Shown here: piece by piece, positions 1 through 13,000 of the stretch
Layout: each line of letters opens with the position of its first letter
Position numbering within the stretch: the first letter of the stretch is position 1
NCBI GenBank assembly: GCA_947177125.1
Contig: CAMWTH010000004.1
Location: forward strand, 1-37,841
Length of the DNA: 37,841 nt
Source of the DNA: an uncultured Mycoplasma sp.
GTDB taxonomy: Bacteria; Bacillota_I; Bacilli_A; Mycoplasmatales; Mycoplasmoidaceae
Direction: 5' to 3'
Program-made: the position numbers and the translations under genes
The notes under the pieces: model-generated
Told to the model about the DNA's origin: nothing
The model's database searches: none
Seen by the model: only the letters and a program-made list of their open reading frames with translations

Positions 1-2
1 CA

Positions 3-1556
3 GAAATTATAAATGATAGCAAAGAAGAAATTATATCTTTTTATGAAGATAAAAATAATAAGCTTGGTAAAGAAAAAACTGAAAACAATGTTGAAATAAT
101 AATTAATCCAATAGATTTTTCAAGTAAAAATTATGATGATTTTGATTTACAAGAAAAATCTAAAGAATTTTTTAAAAATAATGTTTATAACGATGCTTTT
201 GTTTTTAAAAATGAAAAGAATTCACTTTCTGAAATTAAACAACCAACTAAAATTAATTTTTTAGATTCTTTGGAATTAGAAGAAAATAATGAAGATGATG
301 ATGAATTTTTAAATTTTGAAAAGGAAAATGAATTTAAAAAAGATGGTTCATTTACTCCACAAATAAATCCAATTGAATTTGAAGAGGAAAAAATAGGAAA
401 AAGTAATGATGAAGAGATTTCTGAAGAAGTTTTAGTTTTAAAAGATTTTGAATTTATTATTCATGAATTTAAAAATAACTCTTTTATAGGTGTTGAAAAA
501 ATTAGAGAAAATGAGTTTCATGAAACAATTTTACTAGCAAAAAATTATGTTCCTTCTAGTGAAGAATTGTACAAAATAACTGATAAAGATCATGAAATTA
601 ATAGAATAAAAACTAATTTTTTATTTGAAGAATTTAATGGTCCTGAATATGTTGAACCATTAAAAAAAGTGGTTAGAACTGAAGAATTATTTATTTCTTT
701 AAAAATAAAGAATTATGTTCCTTCAGATAATGAACTATATAAAGTGACTGAAAGAGATCATCAAGAAAATAAAATAAAAACTGATTTTTTATTTGAAGAA
801 TTTAATGGTCCAGAATACATTGAACCAATAAACAAAAAAAAGGCAGCACCAAAAATAATTAGTTTTAGTGATAGTTTAGTGACTGAAAAAGTTAATGATT
901 TCAATGAAAGCAGTTCAGATTATGACATTTTATTTGATGAAGATTTTAACAAAAGTCAATATGATGTTTTTGAAGAAAAAATAAATCATGAGGTTAAACC
1001 TAATTCTGATTTATTGCAATCTAATAAGCTGACAAATGATAATAATCTTTTTGAAGATTCTGCACACAAAGAAGAAGATTATGAAATAAATTTAAATTTG
1101 GTTGATTTGAGTAATAAAGAAATTAATGAATTTAATAGCAAAAAAACAGATGATATTAGTTTTTTTGAAGATCAAAATCTAAACGTTATTAATTTAAATA
1201 AAACTCAAAATCAAGAAATTAAAAATGAAGTTGAAATTTCTATTCCAGAAAATATAGAAACTATAAATATTAACTTTGAAAATGATGATGTTTCTAATTC
1301 TATTGAAACAAATGAAAAAGACTCACAAAATTTAGAAAATAACAATTATAATTTTACTTTAGATAAATTAGAGAAAGAAAGACAGGAAAAGATTAGTAAA
1401 GAATTGATTGATAATAGTGAAAAATTCATTGATAAAATCAAAGAAAATGTAACAAATGAGTTAGACGATGTAATAAAGGGTTTAGAGGACTTAAATATAA
1501 ATGATGATTCAATTTATGATATTGAAAACATAAAAATTAAGTTTAAAAATATTTAG
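3..1556 (+). CDS. Acidic low-complexity protein, 5'-truncated at window edge (putative cytoskeletal/attachment organelle protein)
   Basis: Frame is open from nt 3 to TAG 1554-1556; the ORF track start (TTG at 270) is internal. Very Glu/Asp/Asn/Lys-rich; contains a 56-aa tandem duplication (KNYVPS..ELYK..DH..KT.FLFEEFNGPEY.EP). Confidence 0.8.
   Translation, partial: EIINDSKEEIISFYEDKNNKLGKEKTENNVEIIINPIDFSSKNYDDFDLQEKSKEFFKNNVYNDAFVFKNEKNSLSEIKQPTKINFLDSLELEENNEDDDEFLNFEKENEFKKDGSFTPQINPIEFEEEKIGKSNDEEISEEVLVLKDFEFIIHEFKNNSFIGVEKIRENEFHETILLAKNYVPSSEELYKITDKDHEINRIKTNFLFEEFNGPEYVEPLKKVVRTEELFISLKIKNYVPSDNELYKVTERDHQENKIKTDFLFEEFNGPEYIEPINKKKAAPKIISFSDSLVTEKVNDFNESSSDYDILFDEDFNKSQYDVFEEKINHEVKPNSDLLQSNKLTNDNNLFEDSAHKEEDYEINLNLVDLSNKEINEFNSKKTDDISFFEDQNLNVINLNKTQNQEIKNEVEISIPENIETININFENDDVSNSIETNEKDSQNLENNNYNFTLDKLEKERQEKISKELIDNSEKFIDKIKENVTNELDDVIKGLEDLNINDDSIYDIENIKIKFKNI
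540..830 (+). repeat. In-frame tandem duplication, period 168 nt (56 aa)
   Basis: KNYVPSSEELYKITDKDHEINRIKTNFLFEEFNGPEYVEP (from 540) vs KNYVPSDNELYKVTERDHQENKIKTDFLFEEFNGPEYIEP (from 708). Confidence 0.9.
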
Positions 1557-1565
1557 GTAAATAAG

Positions 1566-4500
1566 ATGAAGAAATATGTAGATGTTGTAAAAATAAAGGA
1601 AGTATTAAAAAAATTAAATAGCAAAAAATCAATGATTGAAAATAGTTATTTTCAATCTTTAACTGCTTTTAATAATATGTTAAAAGTTGAACCTGATAAT
1701 CCTATTCTTTTAACTGATGTTTCTAGAAGAAAAGAAAATCTTGATGAAACTGTGAATTCTGCTATTTCTTATCTTGATAACCTTATTTATACTTTAACTA
1801 TAGTTCTTAAAAAAGTTTCTTTTGGTGAACAACTAATTAATGAGCAACATATATCTACTAATTTTATAGATGGTACTAATTTAAATAATGAAAATTTAGT
1901 TGTTAGTGATGCTAGAGATGAATCACAAGCAGTTATTGCTGAACAAATTCAAGATCTAGATTACTTAACTAGTGAAGTTAAAGAGTACGCTGAAGTTTCA
2001 GATGAATTTAACAAATATTTAGATCAAATTAATCAAGAATTTCAATATTATAGTCCAAAAGAAGTAAAACAAGGTTTACTAAATGATCAAGAATATAATT
2101 TTGAAGCAAAGTTAAGTGAACTTGAAGAAAACTTTAAAAAAGAATTGGATATTATTTCTTCACATAATAAAATTCTTGAAGAGCAAAACACAAATTTACA
2201 AAGTACTTTAAATAAAATAGAAGGTAAAAGTAATTATCATTTGTCTAGTTTATACAACAAAAGAACTTGAGATGATAGTGAATTATATTTTTCGGCTTTA
2301 GACAAATCTGTTAATAATGCAGTTGAAAAATTTGATCAAGCATCTGAAAAAATGACTAACGCTATCAATGTTTTGTCAATTAATCAAATAGAAAATTTAG
2401 AAAAAATTTCTTTACCTTTAATTAAAAGTTTAGAAAAATTTTTAAAAACTATTACTAATGATTTTTCTACTGTTCAAAAAGAAAATGAAATTTATCGAAA
2501 ACAACTAGATGACTATAAAAATATTATTTTTAAATTAAAAACTGATAACCAATCAAAAGAAGATGAATTAAAAAATTCTTACAATTCTTGACTAGCTAAT
2601 GTTAGAAAAATTTCTGAATTAGAAGAAATTTTAAATGAACAATCTGATGATATAAAAAGAGTTTATGAAGAAAAAAATGATTTAATTTCTAGATTAGAAA
2701 ACAAGATTTCAGAAACAGGTAATTTTGTTAACCAAATAATTTATGAAAAAGAACTTTTATTGCAACAAAACACAGATTTATATAGAGAAATAGATTCTTT
2801 AAGAAGAGAAAAAGCAGGTGAAAATGAATTAGATGAATACATTAAAGCTGTTTCTGTTGAAGATATTGTTAGCAAAGAAGCAAATAAAATTGTTGAAAGC
2901 AAAATGCAAGGTTTAATGGCAAAATATCAAAATGAAATTGAACAAATCAAAAACAATTCTATAAGTTATTTCATGAATGTTCAAGAAAATGAAGAAAGAG
3001 TATTAGAAAAATTAGTTCTTGAAAAAAATGATGATAAGCAAGGTGAAATTATTAAATCATTAGAAAAGAAACTTGCAAATCTTGAAAAACAATTAAAAAA
3101 CGAAAACAAAATTCGTGAAAAAACTGAAGATACTATAAATGATTTGAATCAATTATTAGCTGAAGGCCCTTATTCAATGATTGATCAAGAAAAAACATTC
3201 TTAAGTAATAAGTTTAATTTGCTTGAACAAAAAATTGAAGAATCTTTAGAGAGAGTTAAGTATTTAGAAGATGAAAAATTAAATTCTAAAAATGATGTTG
3301 TAATTGATGAGTCTGAACTAAATGATTTATTCTTAAGTTCTCAAGCTTATCAAGATTTTAGTCAACAACTTCTTGGTAAAGAACTTGAAATTGATGCATT
3401 AAAAGCAGAAAACAAAAGAATTCATAATGAAAATATTGCTATGAATAGTATTTTGGATGAAACAATCAAAAAAATTACTATCAACAGCAGCAAAATGAAA
3501 GATCTTGAAGAACTTTTAACAAAACAAGATTATGAATTCATGATTTTAAATGATGAAAAAAACAGTGTTATTGAAAGTCTATACAATGCAATTAAAGACA
3601 GAGATTTAACAAAAGTTGAAGACATTAACAATCTTAAAAAGCTGGATAAATATGATTTTTCTGATTTTGCTAAGCAATCATTAGATGAACAAGTTTATTA
3701 TGGTGATGATTTATTAAGCTATGTAAAAGAAGAAGTGGAAAAAATTATTTCTAAAGAAATTGAATCTTTAAAAAATCAATATGAAACAGATTTAAAAGCC
3801 ATAAACAGCAGATATGAAGGTTCTTTAACTGATAGAATGTTGAATCAACCTGCTCAAAGTGGTCAAGTTATAAAAGAAATTGTTCCAATTACTACAAGTT
3901 ATTTACCAAGAATTGATGATAGATACTTTGATATTGGTGACGATTTAGAATTGAAAAAAGATTTAAAAAATTATTTTGCTAATTTATCTAAACAAAGTCC
4001 TAACAATATTTCTGAAGAAATTATTTATTCTAATAAAAATAGTGATTCAAGTGAATTTATTGGTGAAGGAAAAGATATTTTAGATATTTCAATTAATGGT
4101 AATACTCCATGAAATTTTGATGAAGATGTTGAAGTTAATGGCACTGTTACTAAAATATTGCATGAAAAAATTGAAAGCAATACAGAAAAAGACTTGGTGG
4201 AAAGACTTTCAAGTAGAAATGATGATTTAGAAAATAAAATTAAAAATTTACAAAAAATCATTAGTGATAAGTTTGCTGATGAAATTTACAAGAACCATAG
4301 TCAAAATAAGTTTAATGTTCAGCCTTTCTATTTTGATTATCAATCAGCAACTTTAGGACAAGATGTTAAAAATCAAATCTTAAATCAACAACTAATTCAA
4401 TCTAATGAAATTGACAAAAAAATCCAAGATTCAATTAATGCTTTAAAACAAGAAAATAGCCAACAAATTAGTAATTTAAATAAAAAAATTGATAACATTG

Positions 4501-4706
4501 TTGAATCTAATAATAACATTTATATAAATGATAGTTATGTGGACTCTTCTGTTGATTCTTTTGAAATTATGGAAGACAGAAGTTCTTTATATTTAGAAAG
4601 AGAAATTATAGATAGTACAGACAAATTGTTGAAATTACAAAAAGAACTTTTATCTCTTGAGTCAGAAATTATTAATGAAGAGAAAAGAATAATAGTGGAA
4701 CTGTAA
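1566..4706 (+). CDS. Large coiled-coil protein (~1046 aa)
   Basis: ATG 1566; same frame continues through TGA(Trp) at 2268, 2589 and 4110 (ORF track pieces 1566, 2352, 2760, 4158) to TAA 4704-4706. Glu/Lys/Leu/Asn-rich helical composition. Confidence 0.88.
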
Positions 4707-4707
4707 A

Positions 4708-7047
4708 ATGAATGGAAGAAATTTAAATGATAAAATTATAAATTTTAAAAAGAAATATACTGAATTATTAATGCAGTTAGATAATTCAGCTCTTTTAAAT
4801 CTTTCAAAATTTGAGAATCTTGAAAACTTTCAAGGTACTGAAAATTTGTTTTCTCTATTGAAAGAAAATGAACAAGTAAGTAAAAATTTACAGTTAATCA
4901 AAGAAAGTATTAATAAAAAAATTATTAATTTGCAACTTTTATCATCTAAAACAGGAAATGAAGAACTAGAAAAAGTTTATGAAAATCTTTATGATTTTAA
5001 TGCTTTAGATATTGATGAATCTTCTCCTTTTTATGCTTATCACTTATCAAAAAAAGAAATAAAACAAATAACTGATGATATTGATAACGCGATGCAAAAA
5101 ATTGATGAAATAACAAGTTTTATTCAAGAAACAGTTATTCCAAAAATGGATAAGGATGAAGAAGAAAATAAAAAATTAGTTTCTTTACTGAATAAATCAC
5201 AAAGAAAAATAGAAAATCTATTACTTGAAAAAGACATTGATCAACAAACTATTTCTAATTTGTATAGCACTAACTTAGAATGGGAAGCAGAATATAATAA
5301 AGTTTTAGATTCATGAGTTGGTTTAAACCAAAAACTTGTTGATTTAGAAGTTTATATTAATCAAAATGAAGAAGCTACTAAAGAAATTTCTGCTGAAAAA
5401 GATAAAATAATTGAACAACTTGAGAAAAAAATTAATGAATTATTATCTGATTTAGATTCAACTGATGTTTTTTCATTTAATGAAACTAGAGATGTTACAA
5501 AAATTACTGATTCTTTTGTAAATTTAATCAACAGAATTTTTACTGAAACATTCAAAATTGTTTACAAATTAGAAAATAATTACCAAGCAAAAATAAAAGA
5601 TTTTAACAAAAGCAAAGAATCTTTAATTAAAGAATTTAAAGATTCAGTTAGCAGAAACGATATCAGCCAAGCTATGATATCAAGTCTATCAGAAAAAGAT
5701 GAAATTGATGTTTATCGTGAAGAAACAATAGAGTTTGTTAAAAAAGTATCACTTGTTAATTCTGTAGAAAAATTTCAAAATTATTTAAATAAAAACTTCT
5801 TTAATAGTTTGCAGTACATAGGTTTTGTTGTACAAGATTTATTAACTACAGTTAATGAATGTATTTATAAAAATGAACCTTATTTTTCAAAACGTTCATC
5901 AAGAAGAATGAATGGATTTGTTGCTCAAATATCTGGTTATATTGAAAAAATAGAAATATTTAAAAATCAGGTTTTAACTTTTATTGAAAGAATTAATTTA
6001 TTTAGTGAAAAAGTATCTTTTTCTATGATTAATTTCTCTTCATACTGATCAAGTGCTGCTTATGGATTTCAACATATTTACCAAGCTTTTCAAAAAGATT
6101 TTATTTTAATTAAAAAACTTATTGATTTATTTATTATTTACTTTAGTTTTGAATCAAAGAAAATTAAAAATGTCAATTTTGAAATGGAATTTAGTAAAGT
6201 TTTAGAAAAAAATGTAAGTAATCCAAAGTATAATGGTTATTTCAATGATTTATACAATGATGCTAATAAAAATTTTGAAGAATTTACTCCAATTGATAAT
6301 TACCAAGATTTTTATTATGATGATGGAATTTCTTTTGAAAAACTAAACTATGTTCCAAAAGATACAATTGGTTTGGAAGAAATATTAAATGATAATCAAG
6401 AAACATATTACAAATATGATTATTCAGACCCTGATGAAGAGTCAAAAATTGAAGAAATTGAATCAATTAATAATTATGAACCTGAATCTTTTGATAACAA
6501 ATTATACAGTGAAGATAATTTTGAGAATTTTGTTGATAATGTAGAAAGACAAGAGTTACTTTTAGATTCAGAATCTGAAGTAAATCTAATTGAAAAGTTT
6601 TCGCAAAAAATAAATGGGTTACAAAATCTTGACAACGATTTATTAAAAATTCCTGCAACTGAGTTAAGTTTAGAGTTAAATCAACAAATTAATGATTTTA
6701 ATAGTTTTGTTAAAAAAATAATGTCAGAATTAGAATACTCTCAAAATCTTTCTAACAACCAAAAGGAAGTTGCAAAAAAAGAGTTGTCTCAAATTTTTGT
6801 CAATGAAATAACAACAGTGAAAGAAAAACTAGAAAAAATAGAGAATTTATTAGTGAAAGTTTTTGGTGAAAATTACTATAATCAATCTTTTCACTATTGA
6901 ATAATAGCTTTTAAAAGATATTTATTGGAAAAAAAATACAATATAAATTTAAAATTAAGAATAGTAAAATCCAAATTACAAAAAATTAAAGTTTTAATAG
7001 ATGTAGAAAGAGATAAAAATTATTTAGCTCTAATTAGTGAGGATTAG
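4708..7047 (+). CDS. Large coiled-coil protein (~779 aa)
   Basis: ATG 4708, 1 nt after the upstream TAA; frame continues through TGA at 5314, 6046 and 6898 (track pieces 4708, 5674, 6184) to TAG 7045-7047. Confidence 0.87.
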
Positions 7048-7070
7048 GATTTTTAAAAAGTGAGATTATT

Positions 7071-10000
7071 ATGAAAAATAGAAAATTAAGTGAAAGAATC
7101 AAAGATTTAAAACAACAATTAGATCAAGTAACACAAGATATAACAGATGTTCATTATGAAAATGTCAATGAACAAATTTTTAATATTTCATTAGAGAAGA
7201 AAGAGTTTCTAGAAAAAGTTAATTCTGAAATTTCTAAGAGTTTAGATATTTTGGATGAAGATAATGAAAAATTATTTTCGAAAGTTTCATATTTAAAAAA
7301 TGAAGTTGAAAAGGCTATTGAAAACTTTGATAAAGAATCTCACTTTTTAGATCTTTTTAAAAAATTTATAAATTCAGATGGTAATAGTAATTTGCTATTA
7401 AAAGATTTTGAAAATAAAATGTCTGATAAAATTTCATCTTCAAAAGATGAAATTTTGGTATCTACTGATTCAAATAGTAAATTAGAAAAATTGAGTGAGC
7501 AATTAGAAAAATTAGAACTTTTAAATAAAAGTGCTTTGAAACATTTAAATTCATCTGATAGTTTAGAAAACGAAAAAAACACAAATGAAATATCAGAAAG
7601 TAATATGGAAAATTTTATTTCATTAAATTTATTTTCTGAAATTCACTCTGTATTTGAAATTGAAATTAAAAAAATAAACAGTATTAATAGTAATAAGCAA
7701 AGTTTTTTAAGTGAATTGTTTGGTAATAAATTTTTAACTAAAGAACAAAAAATTGAAAAAATTTCTGGAAAAATAACAGCATTAAATAACGAATTTAATA
7801 AAAAAATAAATTCATTATTTACTAGCACTAATGTTGGTGGAACAAAAAAAGAAACTAAAGTTATTAAAGAAAGCTATAAAAATACAATTAATAATTCTTA
7901 CCTAGATTTACAAAATGAATTAATTAATGAATTAGACAAAGAAATCATTGCTAAAGTAAATACTAACCAAAGTGATTCAATTATTGAAAATGGCATTAAC
8001 TATATTGATACAAGTAATTTAGAAGAACTTAAAAAAGCAATAAATGAAGTTGAAAATAAAATTAATTTGCAAAAAGTTAAATATAGTTCTTCTGAATCAT
8101 CTAAAGAATCACTTGATTATTATTTATACTTAAATCATGTTGATAAAGTTTCAGTTGAAAATGAAATTAGTAAAAATTATTTTTCAATATGTGAAGAATT
8201 CATTAAAAAATTAGAGTTAAAAAAAGAAGTTTTACAAAAACTTGTAGACAATTTTATTGTGTATGTTGATGATAATTGCAATCAAATGATTGTTCATATT
8301 AGTGAAAAATTAGAAAAAGCACAAAAAGTTATTTTAACTGATGATGATAGTCTATCTAATAATAATTTTTTTGCTCAAAAATCAATTGAGTTATTTGAAA
8401 ATTTAAAAACAAATTCAAATGAAATTTTTAATTTGTTAAATGAAAAATTTAAAAATATTTTAAAAGATGTTTCTTTAGAATCTTTAAAAACAAGTGCAAT
8501 AAGTTTTGAGTATTTATCTACTTTAATTAAAGATTCAATTAAAGAAATAAATGCTAAAGTTTTTCGTTTAACAGATTTATCAAATCGTGAATTAGCTAAA
8601 ATTGCAGAATTAAGTGAAAATGGTTTGTATGATTTAAAATCTGAAATTATTAACGAAGCAAATCAAATTTATTCATATTTAAGCAATTCTTATTTAGAGT
8701 TAGAAGAAATATCAAAAGATGTTGAAAAAAATATTAGAGATTATTTAAAGTTTAAATTAAATAAACTTGAACAAGTTAATTCTTATGTTAGCAACTACCA
8801 AGAAAGTAACCAAAAAAATGATTTTGAAGGGTTTGAAAATTCTTCAAATTATGTTGGTGTTAGACTAGAACGTTTAGAAAGACAATATTCAAAAATTGTT
8901 AATTTACTAAATCCAATTGCTGAAAAACTTTCAGCAGCTACAAATGTTGAAAATCTGGAAAATATTGAATCAAGAATTAATAGTAAAATAGATCAATTAA
9001 TTTCAAATATTGAAAGCAATAGAAGTGATGATGAGTCAAAATATAGTGCTGCTGTAAATGAAATATTACTATCTAATGAAGTTCACAAACAAAATATTTT
9101 GAATTTAATCCAATCAATTGAAGAAGAAAAATTGAATATAATCTCTGAAGAATCAAAAAGAGCTGTTATTGAAAATGGGAAAAAATTATCTGAACTTGAA
9201 CAATTAATTGATGTTCAAAACCAAGAAATTGAAGCTTTACTTACTGAAAAAAATAGTTTTATTGAAGAAATAGAAGATATTTTAATAAATAAAAAACACA
9301 AATTAAATGATGAAAAAATAGAAAATATTAAGAGTGCAATTCAAGAAGTTATTTACAACTTTAATGAAAGAATTGATGATTTTGAATACAATTTCGACAG
9401 AAAACTTAGCACAATTGATTTAAATTCATTGAATTTAGCAACACAAAAAGATCAAAAAGAATTATTTGAAGAAATTGAAAAGAAATTATCAAATAATTAT
9501 GAAGTTATTAAAGAAGAAGTAAAACAAGATTTATTTCAAGTGTTAAATAGTATTAATGAATTAAATTCAAAAGTTATAAATAATAGAAATGAATCATATG
9601 ATGATAGATTTAATGAAATTAACAATCAATTTGATCAATTTAGATTTTTATTGAAAGAAGTTACTGATAATGTAATTGATAAAAATAATAAACAATATGA
9701 AGAAGTTAATTCAATTATTGAAAGTTTAAATAATAAATTTGTTAATTTAATTGAAGATTTAAGAGATGAAAATATTAAATCCGGTCAAATAATTATTAGT
9801 AAAGTTTCTGAAAATACAGGTAAATTCAAAGAAGAGTTTGATTCTAGTCTTGAAGAAATTTCAAATCAACTTTCAAATCTTGCAAATGATATTGAAAATA
9901 AAAATAAAGAATTCGAAACTGCACATGTTGATGCTATTAATTTTATTTTAGAAACTAACAGAAACAATCAAAGAGAAATTCTTGGATACATTAAAAACAT

Positions 10001-13000
10001 TGAAGATAACAATGAAAGATTTTTAAATGAAATTGAAGCTAAGAAATATAATATTGAAAATTCAAAATTAAAAAATCTTGAAGAATTAATAGAATTACAA
10101 AATAATGAAATTGAATCACTAATAAGTGAAAAAAATAGTTTTGTAATTGAAGTAGAAAAATATATTTCAAACAAAAAAGATCAATTAACTAATGAAAATA
10201 TTTTAAAATTGGAAAACTCAATACAAGATGTTGTTGGTGTTTTAAATGCCAAAATTGAAGATTTAGAAATTGAATTTGGTAGAAAATTACAAGAATTAGA
10301 TTTGTCTTCATATTTTGACTATTTTGATAAAACTCATAATGATTTTATTAATTCAGTTCAATTACAACTTTCAAACAATTATGAAGTAATTAAAAATGAA
10401 ATTAAAAATGACATTGAAAGTGTTTTAGATTCTGTTAAAGATATCCCATTAAGAATGGATTATTCTCACAAGTTTGATGACAGATTTAATGAAATAGATT
10501 CTCAATTTGAACAGTTTAGATTTATTTTGAAAAATACAACAGAAAGTATTTTAGACAAAGATTCTAAAACATACAAAGAAGTAAATGATGTTATTAATAC
10601 ATTGAGTAATAAATTTGAAAGTTTAATTTCTGACTTAAAAGATGAAAATATTAAGACTGTTGATCTTCTAAATGAAAAAATTGCAACTTCTCAAGAAGAA
10701 GTTAATAGAAAAATTGATTCTTCAGTTGATTTAATTGATGATAAGTTTGAACTTTTCTTAAAAGAAATTAAAGAACAAAATAAATATTTTGAAACTACTC
10801 AATTTGACACAATTCAGTCAATTATTGAAACTAATAAAGTTAATCAAAAAGAAATTTTAGGATATATTAGAAATTTGGAACAAACTAATGCTGAATTTTT
10901 AAATGAAATTGAAGCTAGAAGAATAAGTAAAGAAAACTTAAAATTAAAAGAACTTGAAGAACTAATTAGTTTACAAAATCAAGAAATTGAAGAATTACTT
11001 GATGAAAAAGAAGAGTTTATAAATGAAGTTGAAACTTTTATGCTGAATAAGAAAAACAAATTAGACTCTGAAAATCTTATTAGACTAGAAGATTCAATTA
11101 AAATCACAATGGCTAATTTCAGTGACAAAATAACTGATCTTGAAAGAAGTTTTGATAAAAAAATTGCTGATATTGACCTAAGTTCTGTATCTTCTTTAGT
11201 TAGTAGTGAGCAAGCTAATTTCTTTGATTCTATCCAAGATTCTCTAACTTATAATTATGAATTGGTAAGAAATGAATTTAAAGATAACTTAAATGAAGTT
11301 TTAAATACTATTACTGCATTAAGTGAATCTAGTGAAAATAAATTAGGTCAAATTGATAATCAGTTAGAAAATTTTAGATCATTATTAAAAGATGTTACTG
11401 AAGGTTTTTTGAACAAAGAAGAAAAACACTATTTACAAATAGATGATATTCTTTCTAACTTAAATGAAGAATTCAATAAAGTAATTAAATCAATTGAAAT
11501 TCAAAATAAAAAAACAGGAAATTACATTTCAAATAACATTAAAAATAACAATAGAAAATTATTGAAAAAAATTGATTCAAGCTTATCTGAAATGAACGAA
11601 AATTTTAATAATTTGGTAGATGATGTAAAAACAGTTTCTAAAATAATTGAAAATAATCATGTTGATACAATTGAAACTATTCTAGAGCTTAACCAAAATA
11701 GTAAAAAAGAAATTTTTGAATTTATTAATTTGCTTGAAAATTCTAATCAAAAATTAGTAAATGAAGTTTTACAAATCCAAAATAAAAAAGATTCTTTAAA
11801 ATTACAAGAACTTGAAGAATTAATTGATATTCAAAACCAAGAACTTGAAGCTTTAATTGATGATAAAAATGATTTCATTAATGAAATTGAAAACTTTGTA
11901 AGATCAAATAAATCTAGTTTAAATGAAAATAATGTTTCTAAGTTAGAAAGTTCTATTGAAAATTTAATTAATACTTTTTACAGAAAAATTGATGAATTTG
12001 AAACAAACTTTAATAATAAATTTGTAAGTTTAGATTTGAGTTCTTTAAATAATTCTTTACAAGACAGTCAATCTCAATCATTAAAAGAAATAAAAGAACA
12101 ATTAGTTTCAAATTATGAAGTTATTAAAAATATTTTGAAATCTGAATTAGATAAAATTATTGAAGATATTCAAAATCACAATATGGTTGAAGAACAAAAT
12201 TTTGAAAAAATAAATAGCAAATTTAATGAATTTAAAAATGCTTTACAAAATTTGTCTTTAAATGATGACTATTCATCTTTTGACACAATTAATAACTTAG
12301 CTAATAGTTTAAATACTGAATTTGATGATTTAGTTGTGGGATTAAAAGCAGATAAAAATGATTTGGATTTACAAGAAAAAATAAAAAATAATTCTGCATT
12401 ACCAAATAAAAAGTTTGATTTATTTATTAGTGAATTAGATGAAAAAATTAAATCACTTGAAAAAAATGAGTTAGTTGATGAATTCAAGAAATGATGAACT
12501 GATTTTAAAAATAGTGCTACTTTATTTACTCAAGGTGACTCTATAAATTTAGTTTTAGAATCAAATAAAATCAATCAAATTGAAATCAATGAGTACATTA
12601 AAAAGTTAGAAAAACAAAATAGTTATTTGGAAAATGAATTAAAAAAAGAACAAGAAAAATTTTCAATTTTAAAAATTAAAGAAATTGAAGAATTAATTGA
12701 TGCACAAAATAGTGAAATATCATTATTATTAAATGATTGAGAAAGATTAATTTTTGAACTTGAAAGATATTTACAAAATGTTCTAAACATCACTGCTGAA
12801 AAATATGATGAGTATAGTTTAGAAAAAATAACAGACTTAAATAGTTCTTTAGGTGATGTTATCAATAGATTTAAGTTAAAAGTAGACAATTTAGAAAACA
12901 GTTTTAAAAATAAAATTTCCAATATTAACGAAGATATCAATCCAGTTGATAATAAAGAAATTTTGAAAATTGAGAAAAACTTGTTTGATAACTACTCTTT

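Noticed and set aside
2268-4112. Apparent premature stops (TGA) splitting the coiled-coil genes into multiple ORFs or pseudogenes
   Set aside because: Frame is preserved across every TGA checked, and unequivocal housekeeping genes (lysS, ftsZ, efp, nusB, rsmE) show the same pattern; TGA is Trp.
12623-12940. Minus-strand ORFs opposite the coiled-coil genes (e.g., 4025-4261, 7340-7582, 12623-12940, 13325-13594, 16279-16617, 18445-18744, 18956-19183)
   Set aside because: Phe/Ser/Leu-rich mirror translations of Glu/Lys/Asn/Leu-rich coding DNA, no SD, fully inside intact + strand genes.
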